A stretch of DNA of 8,198 nt, taken from NCBI GenBank assembly GCA_903868295.1, contig CAIPUQ010000539.1, forward strand, positions 1 through 8,198, written 5' to 3'. Shown piece after piece: positions 1 through 5,717 of the stretch. This DNA is from an uncultured Roseiflexaceae bacterium (GTDB taxonomy: Bacteria; Chloroflexota; Chloroflexia; Chloroflexales; Roseiflexaceae). The notes under the pieces are model-generated. The model was given only the letters and a program-made list of their open reading frames with translations. It had not been told where the DNA came from and ran no database searches. The position numbers and the translations under genes are program-made. Numbering within the stretch: the first letter of the stretch is position 1; every line of letters begins with the position of its first letter.

Positions 1-1
1 C

Positions 2-88
2 AGCATCGCCTGGCAAGACGCGCAGCATGGACTCATCAAGAGTGATGTCGAGATGTGTGCGAGCTGGTGGAATGCGCTGATTGCCTGA
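2..88 (+). CDS. C-terminal end of an unidentified rightward gene (partial)
   Basis: One frame is open from the left edge of the window to a TGA at 86-88. It gives 28 residues ending in CASWWNALIA. Most codons end in G or C, as in the clear genes nearby, and the peptide looks protein-like, with tryptophans and a mixed hydrophobic C-terminus. The other two rightward frames also stop within about 80 bases, so the choice of frame is an inference from codon use and from the hairpin at 110-153, about 20 bp past this stop. The piece is too short to assign a family or function. It would be convergent with the M24-family gene that ends at 209. Confidence 0.4.
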   Translation, partial: SIAWQDAQHGLIKSDVEMCASWWNALIA

Positions 89-109
89 GTGTTGGTGCCC
101 CCATCCACA

Positions 110-153
110 AAACACCACTGATGCCCCGCAATGGGAATGCATCGGTGGTGTTT
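110..153. terminator. Long hairpin between convergent genes, probable bidirectional terminator
   Basis: The left arm AAACACCACTGATGC (110-124) pairs with GCATCGGTGGTGTTT (139-153) over 15 positions with one G-T type mismatch. Inside the loop, CCC (125-127) can pair with GGG (133-135), extending the stem. The hairpin lies between the presumed stop of the left-edge gene (88) and the stop of the leftward M24 gene (209), where a shared terminator is expected. The T-tracts are weak: the rightward arm ends GTGTTTG, and the leftward reading ends GTGTTTTGTGG. A less canonical terminator or an mRNA 3'-end stabilising hairpin is therefore possible. Confidence 0.5.
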
Positions 154-208
154 GCTTCTCGACACGCAAAAACACAGCATACCTGCGAATACTGCATCCA
201 GCAATACT

Positions 209-1561
209 TTAGCGATTTGTATCCATCACCCACACCACATCAGGCAGCAACCAACCCGGTGCATAGCGCGCATTTGCCAAAGACAAGGGGAGCACTTCAG
301 CGGCGAGCGTGATGCCGATGGCATCGCGGAGATAGTCACGGCGCGCCTGAATGACATTCCACAGCTCGGGGTCATGGGCCGCAATTGCAGCCCGGAGCGG
401 TGCGTCGGCGATAGCGATGGTATCTTCGCAATTGAGTGCGGTACCTGACGGAGTTTGGCTCGGGATGATGTCGCACTGGATGAGCATGCCGGAGCGGATG
501 GGATCGGCCGAACCCGGCCGTATTGGGGTGTGACACCACTCATCGACGCTCCCGAGGTGCCCAGGATTGAGGGCAGGGGTATATGGCGCACCTGCGAGGC
601 TCTGCATGACGACGGCATGGATGTCTCCCCCGCTGACGCCTACCTGCATTGCCTCGTACCAAGCCTTTTGGGTCTGCATGTATGGCGCAACATAGGAATC
701 GAGGTATGCGGCATCGACCGTCGCATCCAATACCCCAGCGCGACAGCACAACCCACCACGGAACCCAACTGCGCTGGTGACTGCATCCCGGGTCTGCAAC
801 ACCCGCGTGCTCGGTGAACGCAACCCAACAACGTGCGTCTGGCTGCCCGACATCATCATGTGACACGACATCGGGTCGCCTTCGTACTGCATCAATGACG
901 CAGCCTGATGTTCGCTCATACCGGCGCGTGCGCCACGGACAATGCGATCGACCGCCAACGCTGCGCGCTGTGCACCCCAGGCAAACGTGGCTATTTGTGC
1001 TGCGTCATTATTGCTCCGCAAGCCGTGCGTCGGATGCGTCATGCAGTGCGTCACGTCGCGGATTGCAACTTCACCAGCGCACGCCGCGCGGATGGCACGC
1101 AAGAGCATGGCGGGCACATACGCGGGTTCGGTATCGTCTTGTTCGACCGGCTCGAGGTACTTCCAGCCGACGACACCAACGCGGTGTCCCGCGGACAACC
1201 CAATGGTGCGGAGCACCGCACTGAGGCGCGGGAACTGTGTGCGGTCTTGCCCCATCAATCCGAGGCTCTGCGACAGATGCACCTCGAGTTTGGGACCCAA
1301 CATCGACACGTAGCCGACGCCTTCGTTCCCCACGATGAACGCGTTTGTGGGACCGAGCACGAGAATTGCTTCTTCGAAACGCGGATCAAAATTGGTCAAA
1401 AACGTCAAATCGGCACTGTGTTCACGATCACCATAGACCACGACCCAGTCGCATCCAGCCGCAGCTTTGAGCGCCGCGCAGCGTGCTTCGTACCGTTCCG
1501 CAGTCACTGCGGCAGGGGGATTCGTTGTCAAGTACATCGGCATCGGACGATATTGCAACAT
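209..1561 (-). CDS. M24 (creatinase / Xaa-Pro aminopeptidase) family protein with incomplete metal-ligand set
   Basis: This encodes 450 residues, the usual length for M24 proteins with an N-terminal creatinase-like domain (about 20-180) and a C-terminal pita-bread domain (about 185-425). Recognisable C-terminal blocks are NPGHLGSVDEW (332-342, His335 in the place of the metal-binding His), a GMLIQCDIIP block (358-367, Asp364 where aminopeptidases have Glu) and NCEDTIAIAD (377-386, Glu379 in the place of the last Glu ligand). The paired Asp residues expected near 262-280 are absent: that region reads VGFRGGLCCRAGV. The protein may be a divergent metalloenzyme or a non-catalytic member of the fold; its substrate is unknown. 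The start was placed at the ATG at 1561 because AGGAG lies 7 nt upstream. A nearby ATG five codons upstream (1576) and a longer open frame to 1813 lack that support. It has no signal peptide or membrane segment. It is divergent from rhaEW, which suggests a shared carbohydrate-related role. Confidence 0.83.
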   Translation of the reverse strand: MLQYRPMPMYLTTNPPAAVTAERYEARCAALKAAAGCDWVVVYGDREHSADLTFLTNFDPRFEEAILVLGPTNAFIVGNEGVGYVSMLGPKLEVHLSQSLGLMGQDRTQFPRLSAVLRTIGLSAGHRVGVVGWKYLEPVEQDDTEPAYVPAMLLRAIRAACAGEVAIRDVTHCMTHPTHGLRSNNDAAQIATFAWGAQRAALAVDRIVRGARAGMSEHQAASLMQYEGDPMSCHMMMSGSQTHVVGLRSPSTRVLQTRDAVTSAVGFRGGLCCRAGVLDATVDAAYLDSYVAPYMQTQKAWYEAMQVGVSGGDIHAVVMQSLAGAPYTPALNPGHLGSVDEWCHTPIRPGSADPIRSGMLIQCDIIPSQTPSGTALNCEDTIAIADAPLRAAIAAHDPELWNVIQARRDYLRDAIGITLAAEVLPLSLANARYAPGWLLPDVVWVMDTNR

Positions 1562-1592
1562 CACATCACTCCTCATTGTTGGTGGTGCTTCT

Positions 1593-1598
1593 ACTATA
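1593..1598 (-). promoter_or_regulatory. Putative -10 box for the leftward M24 gene
   Basis: Read on the minus strand this is TATAGT, preceded by TTGAG. It ends 31 nt before the chosen ATG at 1561, giving a short leader that includes the AGGAG ribosome-binding site. A weak -35 candidate, TTGTGC (1618-1623, minus strand), sits 19 nt upstream. Prediction is from sequence pattern and position only. Confidence 0.4.
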
Positions 1599-1663
1599 CT
1601 CAAAATGCTCCCATACCGCACAATCAATGGCCCACACCCAGCTTTGATCAGGTGGGATTTGCA

Positions 1664-1676
1664 GAATTGTGAATTC
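1664..1676. promoter_or_regulatory. Palindrome GAATTGTGAATTC, possible operator
   Basis: GAATT and AATTC form a perfect inverted repeat around a 3-base GTG centre. It overlaps a direct repeat of GCAGAATT (1661-1668 and 1677-1684, exactly 16 bp apart). It lies in the AT-rich middle of the gap between the divergent M24 and rhaEW genes, upstream of both predicted -10 boxes, where a shared regulator could bind. No regulator gene is visible in the window. Confidence 0.3.
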
Positions 1677-1681
1677 GCAGA

Positions 1682-1709
1682 ATTTTTCGGTATCGAAACA
1701 ACATTTTTC
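1682..1709. promoter_or_regulatory. Two ATTTTTC repeats spaced 21 bp, plus TTTCG/CGAAA inverted repeat
   Basis: ATTTTTC occurs at 1682-1688 and again at 1703-1709, a spacing of 21 bp or two helical turns on the same DNA face. The first copy overlaps an inverted repeat, TTTCG (1685-1689) and CGAAA (1694-1698), with a 4-base centre. The second copy sits about where the -35 contact of the rhaEW promoter would be. TTTCG-type repeats are typical of DeoR-family operators in sugar operons, which makes this a candidate repressor site. The link to DeoR is an inference. Confidence 0.35.
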
Positions 1710-1722
1710 CGATGAATGACGG

Positions 1723-1731
1723 TGGTATAGT
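1723..1731 (+). promoter_or_regulatory. Extended -10 promoter element for rhaEW
   Basis: The sequence TGGTATAGT matches an extended -10 (TGn followed by TATAnT-like). It ends 33 nt before the ATG at 1765. No good TTGACA-like -35 is present at 17 nt, which fits an extended -10 promoter that depends less on -35 contacts or is helped by an activator. The predicted transcript leader of about 27 nt includes the GGAG site at 1754-1757. Confidence 0.45.
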
Positions 1732-1764
1732 TGATGCAGATACGATTTTGAGCGGAGCACACCC

Positions 1765-3828
1765 ATGCCACAGCATCGTTGGAACACCACAGACGCACAA
1801 TCCATGCCCGCACTCGATGGACTGGTCTACCGCAGTCGTTTGTTGGGCAGCGACCGTAGCGTCGTCAACATATTTGGCGGTAATACCAGCGCCAAAACAA
1901 GCGAAATCGACCACACCGGCAAACAGGTCCAAGTGTTGTGGGTCAAAGGCTCAGGCAGTGACGTCGCCACCATTACGGAGGGCGGTTTTGCTGCGTTGCG
2001 CATGCCCGACATCGCTCCATTGATGGGCCGTGCCGCAATGAGCGACGAAGAGATGGTTGCCTATTTGAATCGGAGCACCTTCCTCGTCGACCGGCCGCGC
2101 CAGAGTATCGAAACGTTGCTGCATGCATTCATCCCGGCTGCGCACGTCGATCACACGCATCCCGATGCAGTTATTAGTTTGGCCTGCGCCGCCGACGGCC
2201 TTGCGCTTTGCCGCAAATTGTGGGGCGATCGCATGGTCTGGGTTGACTACATCCGCCCGGGATTCACACTGTCGAAGCAAATCGGCGAAGGGGTCATTGC
2301 ACATCCCAAAGCTGATTTGGTCGTCATGGGCAAACACGGGCTGACCGTGTGGGGCAATACGAGTGCAGAAGTCTACAGCCAGACCATCAAGGTCATCGGC
2401 GAAGCCGAAGCATTCATTGAACACACCCGCAACGGGCGCGTCATTTTTGCAGGCGCCGCAGTGCCCGCACTCGAAGCATCCCAACAACACACCACCTGGA
2501 CGGCCATTTTGCCGGCACTGCGCGGGATGCTGAGTGCGCACGGGAGCCAAATCGTGCAGATTGATAGCTCGCCTGATGTGCTTGCCTGCATCGGCAGTGC
2601 AGGCGCTGCGGCGTTCACCCAAATCGGGGCTGCCTGCCCGGACCATTTGGTGCATACCAAGCGCCTGCCCTTGTTTGTCGATTGGACCCCTGCAGCCGGC
2701 ATTCCTGCCCTGCTGACCGCACTGCAATCGGGCGTGCGCGACTACGTGAGCGCCTACACTGCATACTTCGAGGCGCACAAGAGTGCCGACGATGTCATGA
2801 TGAATCCGTTCCCACGGATCATCCTCATCCCAGGATTAGGTGTGGTAACCGCCGGGGCAGATGCGCAGGCTGCGGACATCAGCAATCAGCTCTACCATCG
2901 GGCAGTCGCAGTCATTCGCGGGTGTATGTCGGTCGGCGAGTACACCAGTTTGAGCGCAGCCGAGGCATTTGCAATCGAGTATTGGCCGCTCGAGCAGTAC
3001 AAACTCAAGCTCAAACCCGCCCCGCGTGAATTAGCCGGCAAAATCGCTGTTGTGACCGGAGCAGCAAGCGGCATTGGTCGCGCGACTGCGCGTCGGTTGG
3101 CCGCTGATGGTGCGCATATTGCCATCTTCGATATCAACCTCGAAGGGGCCAAAAAGGTCGCCCAAGAGCTCAATGACGCCTACAAGATGCGCCGTGCCAT
3201 TGCCGTGCATTGCGATGTAACCAGCGAAGCTGCAGTCATCGCAGCCATGGAACAGGTCATCCACGCGTTTGGCGGTCTCGACATCGTGGTCAACAATGCC
3301 GGCTTTGCGATTGCCAAACCCGTGACCGAGACGACGGTCGACGATTGGGACAAGATGTTGAATGTGCTGGGTAAAGGGTACTTCCTCATTTCGCGTGAAG
3401 CCTTCAAGATCTGGCAACAACAAAAAGCCGGCGGCTCTCTTGTCGTCATAGCCAGCAAAAACAGCGTCATGGCCAGCAAAGGCAACGTCGCGTACAGTGC
3501 TGCCAAAGCCGCCGAACTGCACATGGCCCGTTGTCTGGCAGAAGAAGGCGGTCCCATTGGTGTCCGTGTCAATACCGTATTGCCAGATGCAGTGCTCGAG
3601 GGGAGTGGAATCTGGGACCAAGGGTGGCGCGCTGCCCGTGCCGCAGGGTACGGCATCAAACCCGAAGAACTCGAAGACTTTTACAAGGCACGCACCGTAC
3701 TCAAAGTCAACGTCCGCCCCGAAGACATCGCCGAAGCAGTCAGTTATTTCGCAGGCCCACGGGGCAGTCGCACCACTGGTGGGATGATAACCGTCGATGG
3801 CGGCGTCACGGCTGCCTACGCACGCTAA
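1765..3828 (+). CDS. rhaEW: Bifunctional rhamnulose-1-phosphate aldolase / short-chain dehydrogenase (RhaEW type)
   Basis: This is a 687-residue two-domain cytosolic enzyme. Residues about 20-400 are a class II (zinc) aldolase domain with GGNTSAK (38-44), probable catalytic Glu116, probable zinc ligands His130 and His132 in HVDHTHPDA, and His191 in GKHGLTVWG. Residues about 425-687 are an SDR dehydrogenase with the nucleotide motif TGAASGIG (431-438), NNAG (510-513), Ser564, and Tyr577-x3-Lys581 in YSAAK. The length and fusion match the family described as cleaving L-rhamnulose-1-phosphate to DHAP and L-lactaldehyde and then acting on the lactaldehyde. Such fusions are known in Chloroflexus and Bacillus. 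Start: GGAG lies 7 nt upstream, and the early HRWN is typical of the family. No rhamnose isomerase, kinase or transporter is visible here, so another deoxysugar phosphate remains possible. It is probably cotranscribed with the next gene, 16 bp on. Confidence 0.88.
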   Translation: MPQHRWNTTDAQSMPALDGLVYRSRLLGSDRSVVNIFGGNTSAKTSEIDHTGKQVQVLWVKGSGSDVATITEGGFAALRMPDIAPLMGRAAMSDEEMVAYLNRSTFLVDRPRQSIETLLHAFIPAAHVDHTHPDAVISLACAADGLALCRKLWGDRMVWVDYIRPGFTLSKQIGEGVIAHPKADLVVMGKHGLTVWGNTSAEVYSQTIKVIGEAEAFIEHTRNGRVIFAGAAVPALEASQQHTTWTAILPALRGMLSAHGSQIVQIDSSPDVLACIGSAGAAAFTQIGAACPDHLVHTKRLPLFVDWTPAAGIPALLTALQSGVRDYVSAYTAYFEAHKSADDVMMNPFPRIILIPGLGVVTAGADAQAADISNQLYHRAVAVIRGCMSVGEYTSLSAAEAFAIEYWPLEQYKLKLKPAPRELAGKIAVVTGAASGIGRATARRLAADGAHIAIFDINLEGAKKVAQELNDAYKMRRAIAVHCDVTSEAAVIAAMEQVIHAFGGLDIVVNNAGFAIAKPVTETTVDDWDKMLNVLGKGYFLISREAFKIWQQQKAGGSLVVIASKNSVMASKGNVAYSAAKAAELHMARCLAEEGGPIGVRVNTVLPDAVLEGSGIWDQGWRAARAAGYGIKPEELEDFYKARTVLKVNVRPEDIAEAVSYFAGPRGSRTTGGMITVDGGVTAAYAR

Positions 3829-3844
3829 CGAAAGCGAGTTTGGT

Positions 3845-4810
3845 ATGAGTATGCGCATAGGAATCATCGGCTGCGGCGGCATTGGGCGCACCCACCTCGC
3901 CGCCTGGATCGATGCCGGCTTTACACCTGTCGCTCTCTGCGATGCAGTGCCTGGGGCTGCCGAGGCACTCGTGGGCACAACGGGCGCAACGGCATACACC
4001 GATGTCGCACAGATGTTGGCCGATGCACAGCTCGATATCGTCAGCATCTGCACTCCGCCCACGAGCCATTGCGCGTTGACGATACAAGCGCTCGAGGCCA
4101 AACTCCATGTATTGGTCGAAAAACCCATGGCACCGACCGTGGCCGATTGCAATGCCATGATTGCAGCAGCTGATCGCGCTAATCGGTTGCTAAGTGTGGG
4201 CTTCTGTCACCGCTACCAGCCGCAGATCGTTGCCCTCAAAGAAGCGCTCCACGATGGCATGATTGGTACACCCATGATGTTCCGCAATCGGTTTGCCGGT
4301 GTTATGCCAGATGTCCATCAGCGTTGGTTCAGTGATCCTGCGTTGGCTGGTGGTGGCGTCATCATGGATACGTGTGTCCATTCGGTAGATTTGTTTCGGT
4401 TTTTCTTCGGTGATGTCCGCCGGGTCCAAGCGAGTGCAACGACGCGCGTGACCGACCTTGGTCCCGCGTTGCGCGTCGAAGACAGCGCCATCATTACCCT
4501 CACCAGCCTCGATGGGGTGTTGGGCGTCATCGAGGCGAGCTGGCGGACTGCTCCCGGCGTCTGGGCTGTGACGGTGTTTGGTACGACTGGGGAACTCACG
4601 ATGAACTACAACACCATGCAGCTCGTACATCAGAACGCCGAAGGTGTCGCAACTACCCTCCCCATCGCTGACGGTGACCGCTTCAGCGCCGAAGTAGCCC
4701 ATTTTGCAGCCTGCGTGCAACACGGCGGTGCGTTGCGCGTGACCGGGATTGACGGCCGTCAGGCAACAGCCATTCTGGTGGCTGCAATGGCGGATGCAAA
4801 ATCAACCTAA
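3845..4810 (+). CDS. Gfo/Idh/MocA family NAD(P)-dependent oxidoreductase
   Basis: This encodes 321 residues, a normal length for the family. The N-terminal Rossmann domain begins with IGIIGCGGIG (5-14). VEKPMA (91-96) carries the conserved EKP lysine. The C-terminal substrate domain has GFCHRYQP (119-126) and GGGVIMDTCVHSVDL (169-183), with Asp175 and His179 in the usual catalytic positions. Members oxidise or reduce sugars, sugar acids or inositols. The exact substrate cannot be read from the sequence. The open frame extends upstream to 3797, but that would overlap rhaEW. The ATG at 3845, six nt after a weak GCGAG site, puts the Rossmann motif at the usual place, though an ATG two codons later is also possible. 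The short gap to rhaEW suggests one transcript and a job in the same sugar pathway. Confidence 0.9.
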   Translation: MSMRIGIIGCGGIGRTHLAAWIDAGFTPVALCDAVPGAAEALVGTTGATAYTDVAQMLADAQLDIVSICTPPTSHCALTIQALEAKLHVLVEKPMAPTVADCNAMIAAADRANRLLSVGFCHRYQPQIVALKEALHDGMIGTPMMFRNRFAGVMPDVHQRWFSDPALAGGGVIMDTCVHSVDLFRFFFGDVRRVQASATTRVTDLGPALRVEDSAIITLTSLDGVLGVIEASWRTAPGVWAVTVFGTTGELTMNYNTMQLVHQNAEGVATTLPIADGDRFSAEVAHFAACVQHGGALRVTGIDGRQATAILVAAMADAKST

Positions 4811-4828
4811 GCGACATCACGCATAACG

Positions 4829-4861
4829 AAAAAACGGCAGGCATACGCCTGCCGTTTTTTT
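4829..4861. terminator. Strong bidirectional intrinsic terminator
   Basis: AAAAAACGGCAGGC (4829-4842) and GCCTGCCGTTTTTT (4847-4860) are a perfect 14-bp inverted repeat with a 4-base ATAC loop. The GC-rich stem is flanked by six A residues on one side and seven T residues on the other, so it can terminate transcription in both directions. It lies 18 bp past the oxidoreductase stop and 21 bp past the stop of the convergent glycosyltransferase. Confidence 0.95.
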
Positions 4862-4882
4862 CTATCGAACAGAGTTGCTGTG

Positions 4883-5602
4883 CTATGCCTTTTTGCGCAG
4901 GACCATCAACGTCCACCACAACCCGACTAGCTGCTGGAGTGTCCGCCAAATACGCGGAAAGTTGAAAAACTGGCTTTTGCCGTAGGTGCGATGATAATGA
5001 TGGACGGGGACTTCAGCGAATTTTTTGCCCGCATCCTGAAGCTTCTTAACCAATTCGAGACAGATTGTTCCACTATCGGAGTAAAGGTTGATTGCGCCCA
5101 TCGCTGACCGGCGGATAAGCCGGAAGTCACAATCGACATCACGCAACTTGAAGCCAAACATCAGTTTAACCGTGTGATGGTAGACGCGACCAATGACTTT
5201 GCGATGGAACGGGTCACTGCGATCAATTTTGTAGCCGTTGACCACATCGATATCAGGTCGCATCGCGGCAAGCAAAATCTTGAGTTCGCGTGGGTCATAC
5301 TGTGCGTCACCGTCTGTGTAGAAAACAAATTCTTTGGTACATGCGGCGAACCCAGCCCGCAACGCACCACCATAGCCCAGTGGTTCGCGGTGTGCCTGAT
5401 AGCTGAAGCGTGGGTATTGGGTGGCCAGTTCGGCAAGCACGTCGACCGTAAAGTCCGTGCTCCCGTTTTCGATGACGATAACTTCGTAGTCGTCGCTTAC
5501 TTCCGAGAGCGTTTGGAGCGTGGTGACGACCAAACTCCCAATCGTCCCACCGTCGTTGTACGCTGGAAAGAAAGCAGAAATACTCGGTCGCTGCGTCGTC
5601 AT
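4883..5602 (-). CDS. Family 2 glycosyltransferase (polyprenyl-phosphate sugar transferase-like)
   Basis: This encodes 239 residues with a single GT-A domain. Key blocks are SAFFPAYNDGGTIG (9-22), VIENGSTD (43-50, nucleotide-binding Asp), GYGGALRAG (76-84), TDGDAQYDP (96-104, with the metal-binding DGD at 97-99) and the RDVDCDFRLIRR block (154-165). A basic stretch near 198-213 (VPVHHYHRTYGKSQFF) resembles dolichol- or undecaprenyl-phosphate mannosyl/glucosyltransferases. The C-terminus (about 221-235) is hydrophobic but short, so the protein probably sits at the membrane surface rather than spanning it. Likely roles are lipid-linked sugar donor synthesis or cell-envelope glycan assembly; the donor and acceptor are unknown. 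The start at 5602 directly follows a G-rich stretch and fits the predicted promoter 30 nt upstream. It stands alone on this strand in the window. Confidence 0.9.
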   Translation of the reverse strand: MTTQRPSISAFFPAYNDGGTIGSLVVTTLQTLSEVSDDYEVIVIENGSTDFTVDVLAELATQYPRFSYQAHREPLGYGGALRAGFAACTKEFVFYTDGDAQYDPRELKILLAAMRPDIDVVNGYKIDRSDPFHRKVIGRVYHHTVKLMFGFKLRDVDCDFRLIRRSAMGAINLYSDSGTICLELVKKLQDAGKKFAEVPVHHYHRTYGKSQFFNFPRIWRTLQQLVGLWWTLMVLRKKA

Positions 5603-5632
5603 ACCAAACCCCCGCTACACTTCTCTCAAGAC

Positions 5633-5641
5633 AGTATACCA
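5633..5641 (-). promoter_or_regulatory. Extended -10 promoter element for the glycosyltransferase gene
   Basis: On the minus strand this reads TGGTATACT, a good extended -10. It ends 30 nt upstream of the ATG at 5602. The nearest -35-like TTGCAA is 21 nt away, which is too far for an ordinary promoter, so activity would rely on the extended -10. It mirrors the hisC promoter on the other side of the palindrome at 5657-5668. Confidence 0.5.
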
Positions 5642-5656
5642 TCAACGGTCCGGCTG

Positions 5657-5668
5657 GCGTTGCAACGC
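5657..5668. promoter_or_regulatory. Perfect 12-bp palindrome GCGTTGCAACGC between divergent promoters
   Basis: The palindrome is centred about 24 bp from the leftward -10 and 22 bp from the rightward -10, so it overlaps the -35 zone of both. It could be a dimeric regulator site, or simply a shared TTGCAA -35 readable in both directions. No regulator is encoded nearby to decide between these. Confidence 0.4.
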
Positions 5669-5681
5669 ACAAGGGGCGCTA

Positions 5682-5690
5682 TGGTATGAT
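5682..5690 (+). promoter_or_regulatory. Extended -10 promoter element for the hisC operon
   Basis: TGGTATGAT fits an extended -10 and ends 27 nt before the hisC ATG at 5718. A -35-like TTGCAA (5660-5665) is 19 nt upstream, slightly long. The implied leader is about 20 nt and has no room for a leader peptide or attenuator, so classical histidine attenuation is not expected at this promoter. Confidence 0.5.
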
Positions 5691-5717
5691 TGCTTCACCA
5701 ACCTACAAGAGTACCTT

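Noticed and set aside
36..233. 65-residue leftward open frame at the left edge
   Set aside because: It overlaps the end of the M24 gene and the hairpin and has no family features.
1631..1656. CCCAC/GTGGG inverted repeat with an internal TGATCA
   Set aside because: The arms are only 5 bp with a 16-base spacer, which is expected by chance in this composition.
908..1672. 254-residue rightward open frame opposite the M24 gene
   Set aside because: It is antisense to a gene with recognisable M24 blocks, has no family motifs, and extends across the M24 promoter region. Open antisense frames are common in G+C-rich coding DNA.
1562..1813. Upstream extension of the M24 open frame (84 extra residues)
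   Set aside because: The extension crosses the divergent promoter region and the start of rhaEW, and does not look like a domain or signal peptide. The AGGAG site supports the start at 1561.
1951..2778. 275-residue leftward open frame inside rhaEW
   Set aside because: It lies fully opposite the aldolase domain, and its translation is low-complexity and Cys/Arg/Gly-rich with no motifs.
3031..4158. 375-residue leftward open frame spanning the end of rhaEW and the start of the oxidoreductase
   Set aside because: It is antisense to two well-supported genes and crosses their junction. No ribosome-binding site or domain is visible.
5520..5717. N-terminal extension of hisC (66 residues)
   Set aside because: It overlaps the glycosyltransferase gene on the opposite strand and the predicted promoters. 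HisC homology begins at about the ATG at 5718, which has its own AAGAG site.
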